From assembly GCA_003354225.1 (NCBI GenBank), contig PIVH01000291.1:1-6447 (forward strand): a DNA stretch of 6,447 nt. The letters are read 5' to 3'. This document shows, piece by piece, positions 1 through 5,800 of this stretch; position 1 is the stretch's first letter, and each line of letters opens with the position of its first letter. The notes below the pieces were generated by a model. That model saw only the letters and a program-made list of their open reading frames with translations. It was not told the origin of the DNA and did no database searches. Source of the stretch: Globobulimina sp. Taxonomy: Eukaryota > Foraminifera > Rotaliida. A program made the translations under genes and the position numbers.

Positions 1-108
1 TATTGTTCTTTCTATTGGTATATACATTTCTATATTACTATTCCTATTTGTATCCATTACAATATTATTTCTATTCCAATCCATTGTATCATTGTTTTCA
101 ATATCCAT
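1..108 (-). CDS. Possible 5' end of a hypothetical gene, cut by the window edge
   Basis: On the minus strand an ATG at 108-106 opens 36 codons without a stop, running off the window at position 1. A TAA stands immediately before the ATG, so this is the earliest possible start in the frame. The peptide is rich in Asn, Asp, Ile and Met, with repeated MD-type dipeptides (MDIENN, TMDWNRNN, VMDTNRN), which suggests a low-complexity N-terminus. I recognise no domain. In DNA this AT-rich, a 36-codon open frame is only weak evidence. The main support is that it stays open to the edge and uses codons like those of the intact gene at 2837-5665 (AAT, GAA, ATA). It could equally be noncoding. Confidence 0.3.
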   Translation of the reverse strand, partial: MDIENNDTMDWNRNNIVMDTNRNSNIEMYIPIERTI

Positions 109-656
109 TTAATACAACCGGTATTCATGTCCGAGCAACAGTATAATTGCTATCATATCGATTGCAAAATACATTCCAGATGGCCGCAACAAAACAGAGA
201 GCGTCCTTTGCCATTCGGCAAATGATAGCTTATTTCTTAGGTTGACACACTGAAAGATCGAAAAATCTTGATGTAAAATCGAGAATAGAAAATCGAGTTA
301 GGAGCTAAAACTTCAATGTCTTGATGTTGGAAATATCCACGACTTGAAAACTTGTTAGTGAATTAACATTTTTCAAAGGAGTTAGCACCAAGTATTGTGA
401 AACGATGTCAGTTCCCGTCATCAACAACGTCACTTGCATATTGATGTTATTGGAACATTTCAAAACCGTTGAGAATATATATAGAAGGTTGAATGACAAA
501 GCTTTTGAGAGTTGGTGGAAAGATGACTTACTTCAAACCATTCTAAAAACAAATAATTGCAAATTGATATGATAATAATAGGGATCAATAATACATTCTG
601 TTTGCTTTCTGCACATAAGCTTTCCACTTCAAATTCTTTGGATTCACACTGCGTCA
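109..656. other. Stretch without a convincing gene
   Basis: I see no recognisable gene here. Overlapping short frames run on both strands: a forward frame at 405-572 (listed separately) and two reverse frames at 305-499 and 460-669. The latter contains a hydrophobic run (VLLIPIIIISICNYLFLEWF). None has a recognised domain, and they are mutually exclusive over much of their length. Small structures include a perfect 6-bp inverted repeat TTTGCC/GGCAAA at 207-212 and 217-222, a repeated AAAATCGAG near 277-297, and a TATATATA run near 474-482. Base composition near 170-220 is less AT-rich than the surroundings, which might mark a shared upstream region between the minus-strand frame at 1-108 and the plus-strand genes. 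That is only an inference. Confidence 0.35.
405..572 (+). CDS. Small candidate ORF or exon, 55 aa, unknown
   Basis: A forward ATG at 405 opens 55 codons to TGA at 570-572, and the frame is open back to 348. The peptide starts MSVPVINNVTCILMLLEHF and continues with a mixed, protein-like composition including an ESWWKDDLLQTIL stretch that would form an amphipathic helix. I recognise no family. The reverse strand is also open here in other frames, so strand choice is uncertain. It could be an exon of a decayed gene, or chance. The neighbouring kelch and actin remnants show that this region collects broken genes. Confidence 0.2.
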   Translation: MSVPVINNVTCILMLLEHFKTVENIYRRLNDKAFESWWKDDLLQTILKTNNCKLI

Positions 657-719
657 ATGTCCTTGCCATTTATTCACTCTGATAAATTACCAATCGAAGA
701 ACAAACACAAAACAATTGA
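657..719 (+). pseudogene. Second, truncated copy of the kelch gene start
   Basis: An ATG at 657 opens 20 codons ending in TGA at 717-719. Its peptide MSLPFIHSDKLPI matches MSSPFTQSSKLPI, the start of the kelch pseudogene at 739. The two DNA segments agree at roughly three quarters of the first 40 bases and are offset by 82 bp, so this looks like a tandem duplicate of the gene's 5' end that diverges after the LPI codons. A chance match of two short AT-rich starts is possible but less likely, given the colinear M-S-x-P-F-x-x-S-x-K-L-P-I pattern. Confidence 0.35.
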
Positions 720-788
720 TTGTAAACTTACAAACACAATGTCTTCACCATTTACACAATCATCCAAATTACCAATCGCGTTCAGACA

Positions 789-791
789 TTA
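789..791. repeat. Target site duplication TTA, left copy (right copy 1048-1050)
   Basis: TTA directly precedes the GGG end of the MITE, and TTA directly follows its CCC end at 1048-1050. A 3-bp TWA duplication is the established signature of PIF/Harbinger-type transposition. Joining the flanks with a single TTA restores the kelch reading frame, which identifies the empty site. Confidence 0.85.
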
Positions 792-846
792 GGGATTGTT
801 GGCAAATTACGTAATAAATTTGGATACCTACCTAGATAGGTGTCAT
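792..846 (+). repeat. MITE left terminal inverted repeat
   Basis: About 55 bp, matching the reverse complement of 992-1047. It contains a near-perfect 16-bp palindrome ACCTACCTAGATAGGT at 826-841, with one position breaking the symmetry. Confidence 0.9.
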
Positions 847-847
847 G

Positions 848-869
848 AAATTGTAACAAATTGTATCAA
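848..869 (+). repeat. MITE internal direct repeat, left copy (right copy 970-991)
   Basis: The sequence AAATTGTAACAAATTGTATC is repeated almost exactly at 970-991. Each copy is itself two tandem AAATTGTAAC-like units. The copies are direct while the adjacent arms are inverted, so they are distinct from the terminal repeats. They could be subterminal protein-binding sites or an earlier internal duplication. Confidence 0.7.
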
Positions 870-991
870 CTTCAGTCAGCATGGCTTCGTCAGAATTCTG
901 AATATGCAAGAATATGTTGTTCATTATGTGTTTATATTGCTGCAAAGGGTTTACTAATCAACTCGAGTAAAATTGTAACAAATTGTAACAA

Positions 992-1047
992 ATGACACCT
1001 ACCTAGGTAGGTATCAAATTTTTATTACGTAATTTGCCAACAATCCC
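992..1047 (-). repeat. MITE right terminal inverted repeat
   Basis: About 56 bp, the inverted partner of 792-846. It contains the perfect 16-bp palindrome ACCTACCTAGGTAGGT at 997-1012 and ends CAATCCC before the TTA duplication. Confidence 0.9.
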
Positions 1048-1154
1048 TTACATACCTTAGCCTGCATATCATCCCACCAACAAAGAATGTATTATTATTA
1101 GTACATATTATTATGAGCCACAAACAACACCAGGAATTTGTAAATATAATATAA

Positions 1155-1176
1155 ACACAAATGAAACACAAATGAA
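1155..1176 (+). repeat. 11-bp tandem duplication causing a frameshift in the kelch gene
   Basis: ACACAAATGAA occurs at 1155-1165 and again at 1166-1176. Eleven is not a multiple of three, and the kelch frame shifts exactly here: KYNINTNE in one frame upstream, then ESQTFKPSLHGQF in another. Deleting one copy joins them smoothly. Confidence 0.85.
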
Positions 1177-2121
1177 TCACAGACATTTAAACCTTCTTTA
1201 CATGGTCAATTTATTGATCCATCAAATAATACATTAATATTATATGGTGGTAACTATGATATGTTTCAAATATTTGATTTCAATACAAATCAAATGAAAC
1301 ATATGATCAGTGAATGTGGTATGTATCCTGAAAATACATTTATCCCATCACCAATGAATCAAATACATACATTGGATTGGAAATGTAATCATTATCAATT
1401 TAATCTTACAAACAAAGAAACAATTAAAATAAAAACAAATTCAGAATTAAAAGCACATAATATTATATATCCCAAATTGACATATATTAAATGCCATCAA
1501 AAATTATTCATTTTTGGTGGTAATCAAAATAATAAAATATTTTCATATAATAATAATAAATGGAACATTAATAAATTAACAATGCCATATGAAGAACATA
1601 GTATTTATTATGATATATTAAATGGATTTAATAATATTGTATTGGTGTGTTATTTTCCAAAAAAAGAAATACATATTTTAGATTTACTTCGTTTCAAATG
1701 GCATAAATCAAAATATGCATTGCCAAATGATTTTAGGAATCCAGGTTGGAATAAATATGTAATGAAAATAGACACTAATATTCATATTATTGATTTTAAA
1801 GAGAATATTAATTTAAAGTAAACATATATAATATAATACCACGTGAAATTATTATATCTCATCGGACACATTTTAAAGGATTAATAATGGGATATATTCG
1901 CCAAAATGAGTTATCATTTAAACCAATACCATTGCTTTTCTGGGAAAATTCGAAAATTGTAATTTACCAACCATGGGAAACAAAAAAAAGCAAACTGCAG
2001 AAACAAACAAAAAAATTACCACCTACTCACGCAACAAAACCACAAACCGTAGAAAATAAAAGTGACATTTCGGTCAATAATAACACAGATAAACATATGA
2101 AAATAGAAGAATCAAGTGCCT

Positions 2122-2594
2122 GATGAATTTGCCAATACACTTGTAATGGACAATGGATCTTATTTAATAAGAGCAGGCTTCTGTGGCGACAATTACGCAA
2201 TACAAAATGGCATCATTCAGAATTGGAATGATATGGTATGTGTTTTTGTAAAGATATCAATCACATGAATACAATGATTCATTAATTTCAGACAGAAATT
2301 TGGAAACACACATTCTATAACGAATTGAGAATATCACCTGAAGATCATCCATTATTAATGACCGAACCACCATGTAACCCCAAAGCAAATAGAGCAAAAA
2401 CTGTATAAATAATGTTTGAACAATTTGATATTCCAAGTTTGTATTTAGCAAATTCTTCCTTGTGTGCAATGATTGCAAGTGGAAGGAGTACAGCTATTGT
2501 ATTGGATTCAGGTTATCACAGCACTAATATTATTCCAATTTATGAAGAAATGGGTACTAAAAAAGAGCTTATGATTGGTGGATCTCATGTGACA
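2122..2594 (+). pseudogene. Degenerate actin-like sequence, N-terminal half only
   Basis: Two exons (2122-2235 and 2292-2594) around a 56-bp intron encode a clear actin relative. DEFANTLVMDNGS matches the actin N-terminus and P1 loop. NGIIQNWNDM, then [40 protein letters not shown] and IASGRSTAIVLDSG follow in the family's order. Between GDNYA and IQNGI about 43 residues are absent (roughly actin 28-70, subdomain 2 with the DNase-I loop), with no intron at that point. TAA at 2406-2408 replaces the usual Gln of the QIMFE segment. No in-frame ATG precedes the homology. The phosphate loops are altered: P1 DNGSG reads DNGSY, and P2 DSGDG reads DSGYH. After about residue 186 the actin match stops and a short unrelated tail runs to TGA at 2658-2660. 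It is probably a fragment of a divergent actin paralog; nucleotide binding looks lost. Confidence 0.85.
2236..2291 (+). other. Spliceosomal intron, 56 bp, in the actin-like sequence
   Basis: It starts GTATGT and ends TTAATTTCAG, with in-frame stops inside. Removing it joins NWNDM to TEIWKHTF in phase 0, exactly as actin requires (family pattern NWDDM-x-x-IW). This is the only confident intron in the window and shows the DNA is eukaryotic. Confidence 0.9.
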
Positions 2595-2652
2595 CAATAT
2601 AGCGGCTGTGCTCGGCAAAACACTCTCGTAAATTTTACCTTTGGAAAGCTTG

Positions 2653-2711
2653 AATTATGAAATATCTAAAGAATTATGAAATAAAAATAGAAAATTATGA
2701 AATAAAAATAG
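2653..2711 (+). repeat. Short tandem repeat, about 21 bp, three copies
   Basis: AATTATGAAATAAAAATAG begins at 2672 and at 2693 with a 21-bp period. A diverged 19-bp copy (AATTATGAAATATCTAAAG) lies at 2653. It sits between the end of the actin remnant and the leader of the phosphatase-oxidase gene. In one frame it reads NYEIKIE-NYEIKI, but it lies upstream of the preferred start. Confidence 0.75.
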
Positions 2712-2836
2712 TGTCTATTTTTGTTAATTCAGTTTACCACAGAACCCAAATCAATCACAAAACAAAAAATCAAATCACAAATCAATCACAAAACAACTCT
2801 CTTTCTTGTTACATTGCATCATACCGTATCAGACAA
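2712..2836 (+). promoter_or_regulatory. A/C-rich 5' leader of the phosphatase-oxidase gene
   Basis: This stretch is built from AATCAATCACAAAACAA-like words repeated two to three times (about 2750-2795), then a pyrimidine patch (CTCTCTTTCTTG) before the ATG at 2837. The frame happens to be open through it to 2657, but the translation is low-complexity (NHKTKNQITNQSQNN) and unlike the protein. A similar A/C-rich stretch precedes the kelch start at 739. I infer an untranslated leader; no TATA box or initiator can be assigned. Confidence 0.4.
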
Positions 2837-5665
2837 ATGGAATGGAATAACAAATCTCGGATCATAGTTTGGCTTCAACAAACAACACAGTTCTCAATTT
2901 TACATAACATATCGCTGCTTTTACATAATGTGATTTGTAACGAAATGATTCTTTTATTAGTTCCATTATTTGCATGGTTATCAGAGCCACGAAAAGGATC
3001 AATGTTTGTGATGTTTATATCAGTAACAGGTCTTTTAAATGCAACACTCAAATGGTTCTTTTTAAGACCGAGACCATTTTGGGCGTCACAAAAAATCAAA
3101 AATCTAAGTGGTAAATGGGTAAAGGAACATAGTTTCCCATCATCTCATGCTCAGCTTTCAAGCACGTTTTCAACACTCGTTTGGTTATTTTATTTAAAGA
3201 ATAGTAATGACAAATTATTGTTTGTATTTTTCATGAAATGTGTTATTATCATATTACCAATTTTAACAGGAATATCACGAATTTATTTGGGCGTTCATTA
3301 TCCATTTTGTGTAGTGATTGGCTGGATTGTTGGTATACTTTATGGATATACAATGCATACATTTTATGTTGATATTATTGAATGGTTTATTAATTTATCA
3401 GAAACAAATCATTGGTTGTTTTCTTTCATATTTCCGATATTAATATATTTAATATTATTTTTAATCAAAGTAACAAACAAACTTTCAAATAAAAAAGTAA
3501 CTGAAAAATGGATAGAATTAGGCACTAAAAATACTTTTGGTAAATTAAAAATTAATGAAACAAATATTATTAAACGAGATTTAAAAGATTATGATTTTCC
3601 AATTTGGTCATTATTTGGAGGATTAATTGGAACCACTATCAATATAAAATATTTAATGTTAAATAAATTGTCATTTATTGAGGAAACATGTACTTCAAAA
3701 CATTTGAATATTCAAATTTATCGTGCATTAATTGGGTACATTGTTTTAATCGGATTTATTGTACCAATTTGTTATGTTTTACCTAAATACATCAAAAAAA
3801 AACATAATTTGTGTATTGCAACAACTGTTCAACGTGTTGGATTTTGTATGTTTGGCATTTGGTTAATATTTGGATTGCCATATTTTGCAAAACAATATTT
3901 TGCTCTACAATGTCCCATATTTGAATGTAATAATGAATATCAAAATGAATTCGAAACAATTATCGATTTAAATTGCACTCCACCTCAACATATACTACAA
4001 TTACCAAAAACATTGATAGAACCAATGAATTTAAATGAATTACAGAATGAAATAAAATTAGCAAATGAACAAAACTATAAATTAAGAGTTGGTGGTGGAT
4101 TTAGTTTAATGCCACGTAAATTACATACAAATCATTACTATAAAGATACATTTAATGAAACAGTAAAATTTATTTCATTAAGACATTTTAATAAATATGA
4201 AACAGTTGAAAACGAAACGAATGGAAATATTTATGTGACAGTTGGTGGTGGTTTATATTTAGGAGAGCATTCTGATTTAAATATTTCATGGAATGATACA
4301 TTAACACAAAAATTGTGGAATGACGGTTTAGCATTACCAAATTTAGGTGGATCGACCGCTATGACTGTTGCAGGTTGGTTTAGTACTGGATCACAAGGGT
4401 CCGGACTTAAATACTCATCATTTGATTCCATTGTTGGTATAAAATATGTTAATGGTAAAGGTGAAATGAAACAAGTTTGGAGGAATGATACAAATCCACA
4501 ACATTTTTATGCTGTCGGTGTTTCAATGGGTTTAATTGGAATCATTTATGAATTAATATTTAAAGCAGAACCATTTTACTTCGTTGAATATGCACAACAC
4601 TTGCAGAATGGGATGCCTTTATCATTTTGGATTCAACACTTGCAAGATTTTGAAACTGACTATGGAGAAACTTTTTGTGTTTCAGCTATAGATCGAGACG
4701 AAGGTGCATTTTGTTATAAATGGCATTCAAATCGAGTATATTACAATAAAAATGATACAATATTAGATTATTACAATGTTGATGAACTATTTGAATTATT
4801 AACATTGAATCAGTACAAATCATTACACATTCGCAATGCATTTAGCCGTAATCCAACTGAATGTCTTACAAAATATGGTAATAATTTATGTAAATTAAAA
4901 TATATTGATGATGTAATGTCTAATGATGAAACAATTGGTACCCAAAAATGTTTGAAAGCAATTAAAAAACAATACAAATCCGGAACATATTCTTATTTAA
5001 ATACACATGTCGACATCAATTGTGTCTTAGCGGTATCATCATCTTTCGATACATACGATTATAACAAAAAGAATGTATTGAAACAATGGCATAAAGGGTT
5101 GGTTTTTGAAATGAGTGCATTTCCATTGTTTACTGATGAAATTTGTGAAATCATATTTCCTTTATCAGAATCACAAACTGAACAACAATTATTAATATCA
5201 CTCAGTAAAATGTTTAAAGATGAATCCAAGCCTGTCGAACTTATTAGTATTTATAAAGGAAAAGCATCACAATTTTGGTTAAGTCCCATGTATAATTCAA
5301 ATGTTTTGAGAATAAATATTTTTTGTCATATACCTCAAGATATACATGTAAACTGTAACAAAAAATTTTTGGATTTCATTCAATATTTTGATTCAAATGG
5401 TTTTAAATATAGGTTGCATTGGGGAAAAACTATTCCATTTTTGTCTGATTATTACTTAAATAAAGAAATGATTCCTATTATTCAGAAAATTAAAGATGAT
5501 TATGTCAAATTAAATCAATTTAAGGAAATAGCATCATTACAGGATCCGAATGGTATTTTCAGAACAAAATATTGGGACTCCGTTTTTTGGAAAACACATA
5601 ATTATGTAACACATGAAGCATTAAAAGATATGCCATTAGAACCAGAAAGAAAAGAAGATATTTGA
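2837..5665 (+). CDS. Fusion of PAP2-family phosphatase and VAO-type FAD oxidase, 942 aa
   Basis: Residues 30-175 form a PAP2 lipid/sugar-phosphate phosphatase domain in membrane helices: K72-x6-R79P80, PSSH at 101-104 and SR(147-148)-x5-H154. Cys158 stands where the third motif normally has Asp. About four more hydrophobic segments follow (192-212, 254-275, 296-316, 333-350). Residues about 385-580 match the FAD-binding domain of the vanillyl-alcohol-oxidase superfamily: RVGGGFS 417-423, then GLALPNLGG and GWFSTGSQGSG to 523. HWGK 861-864 and DPNGIF 903-908 are the end signature of the aldonolactone/alditol oxidase group. Phe422 replaces the His that carries covalent FAD in many members, so FAD is probably noncovalent. 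The ATG at 2837 was chosen because homology starts soon after and the upstream frame is low-complexity leader. Six N-glycosylation sequons and scattered Cys in 359-840 suggest, without proving, an extracytoplasmic oxidase. No intron. Substrates unknown; sterol reductases and DprE1 are alternative relatives. Confidence 0.88.
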   Translation: MEWNNKSRIIVWLQQTTQFSILHNISLLLHNVICNEMILLLVPLFAWLSEPRKGSMFVMFISVTGLLNATLKWFFLRPRPFWASQKIKNLSGKWVKEHSFPSSHAQLSSTFSTLVWLFYLKNSNDKLLFVFFMKCVIIILPILTGISRIYLGVHYPFCVVIGWIVGILYGYTMHTFYVDIIEWFINLSETNHWLFSFIFPILIYLILFLIKVTNKLSNKKVTEKWIELGTKNTFGKLKINETNIIKRDLKDYDFPIWSLFGGLIGTTINIKYLMLNKLSFIEETCTSKHLNIQIYRALIGYIVLIGFIVPICYVLPKYIKKKHNLCIATTVQRVGFCMFGIWLIFGLPYFAKQYFALQCPIFECNNEYQNEFETIIDLNCTPPQHILQLPKTLIEPMNLNELQNEIKLANEQNYKLRVGGGFSLMPRKLHTNHYYKDTFNETVKFISLRHFNKYETVENETNGNIYVTVGGGLYLGEHSDLNISWNDTLTQKLWNDGLALPNLGGSTAMTVAGWFSTGSQGSGLKYSSFDSIVGIKYVNGKGEMKQVWRNDTNPQHFYAVGVSMGLIGIIYELIFKAEPFYFVEYAQHLQNGMPLSFWIQHLQDFETDYGETFCVSAIDRDEGAFCYKWHSNRVYYNKNDTILDYYNVDELFELLTLNQYKSLHIRNAFSRNPTECLTKYGNNLCKLKYIDDVMSNDETIGTQKCLKAIKKQYKSGTYSYLNTHVDINCVLAVSSSFDTYDYNKKNVLKQWHKGLVFEMSAFPLFTDEICEIIFPLSESQTEQQLLISLSKMFKDESKPVELISIYKGKASQFWLSPMYNSNVLRINIFCHIPQDIHVNCNKKFLDFIQYFDSNGFKYRLHWGKTIPFLSDYYLNKEMIPIIQKIKDDYVKLNQFKEIASLQDPNGIFRTKYWDSVFWKTHNYVTHEALKDMPLEPERKEDI

Positions 5666-5733
5666 TTATAAAGTTTAGTAATTTGGGCGTTCAAAACCAC
5701 ACATGCATTTGAAAATTTGATCGTCAAAAAAAA

Positions 5734-5747
5734 AATAAACAAATAAA
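5734..5747 (+). terminator. Two AATAAA polyadenylation signals
   Basis: AATAAA lies at 5734-5739 and again at 5742-5747, about 70-80 bases after the TGA at 5663-5665 and just behind a run of ten A (5726-5735). The position is right for 3'-end processing of the upstream gene. TTTATT at 5768-5773 and 5786-5791 gives AATAAA on the minus strand, so a converging gene could use the same region. Confidence 0.5.
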
Positions 5748-5765
5748 ACCAATTATTGTGGTTTT
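5745..5765. terminator. Small inverted repeat downstream of the main gene
   Basis: AAAACCA (5745-5751) and TGGTTTT (5759-5765) can pair as a 7-bp stem with a 7-base loop. It overlaps the poly(A) signals. A role in 3'-end formation is possible, but a stem this short in AT-rich DNA may be chance. Confidence 0.25.
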
Positions 5766-5800
5766 AATTTATTATTGTGCAGTTATTTATTGTGCTTTTA

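Larger units (their letters stand above)
792..1047. mobile_element. PIF/Harbinger (Tourist)-like MITE, 256 bp
   Basis: Non-autonomous miniature inverted-repeat element. The ends are GGGATTGTTGGCAAATTACG and its reverse complement, giving inverted arms of about 55 bp (792-846 and 992-1047) that differ by a few substitutions and a short indel. It is flanked by TTA on both sides. Arms beginning GGG/GGC with a TWA 3-bp duplication are typical of PIF/Harbinger-derived Tourist MITEs, which move using a transposase encoded elsewhere. The interior (847-991) has no meaningful reading frame but carries direct repeats. It interrupts the kelch gene after codon 17. Family assignment rests on ends and duplication only; no transposase is present in the window. 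Confidence 0.9.
739..2123 (+). pseudogene. Kelch-repeat protein pseudogene, four lesions
   Basis: Conceptually a 371-residue kelch-type beta-propeller protein, a family that usually mediates protein binding. Visible blade signatures are ILYGGNYD (1234-1260), LFIFGGNQ followed by Tyr and Trp (about 1504-1566), HILDLLRFKWH (1672-1704) and HIIDFK (1783-1800). The tail LIMGYIRQNEL (1881-1913) precedes a Lys/Thr/Asn-rich end. Breaks: a MITE after codon 17 (792-1047 plus a 3-bp duplication), TAG at 1058-1060, an 11-bp tandem duplication at 1155-1176, and a net one-base loss near 1809-1817. The frame before the MITE resumes correctly after removing 259 bases. Removing the 11-bp copy and restoring one base gives 372 codons including TGA. 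Frames 1261-1821 and 1887-2123 are pieces of this one gene. No intron is seen. The one-base loss lies in a T/A run and could be a sequencing error, but the other lesions cannot all be. Confidence 0.8.

Noticed and set aside
178-190. AGATGGCCGCAA resembling a metazoan YY1 site
   Set aside because: One short match in an organism of unknown lineage, with no mapped promoter nearby, is not evidence.
305-669. Two reverse frames considered as one leucine-rich-repeat-like gene with an intron beginning GTAAGT near 530
   Set aside because: No consistent repeat spacing, no clear acceptor restoring a sensible frame, and conflict with a forward frame; described only as an unassigned stretch.
1058-2408. 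TAG (1058) and TAA (2406) both fall at likely Gln positions, hinting at a code where TAA/TAG mean Gln
   Set aside because: The 942-codon gene uses only CAA/CAG for Gln and has no internal TAA or TAG, which would be implausible under that code in such AT-rich DNA. Simple C-to-T decay in pseudogenes explains both.
2257-2478. Reverse open frame of 73 codons
   Set aside because: Opposite the actin-like exon, whose forward homology is unambiguous.
2657-2836. Upstream in-frame start at 2657 that would add 60 residues to the fusion protein
   Set aside because: The added part is translated tandem repeat and A/C-rich leader with no similarity to PAP2 proteins; the ATG at 2837 sits right before the first domain.
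2875-3099. Reverse open frame of 74 codons
   Set aside because: It lies entirely opposite the PAP2 coding region and has no domain; it is a shadow of that gene.
4231-4431. Reverse open frame of 66 codons
   Set aside because: Antisense to the conserved FAD-binding region; shadow frame.
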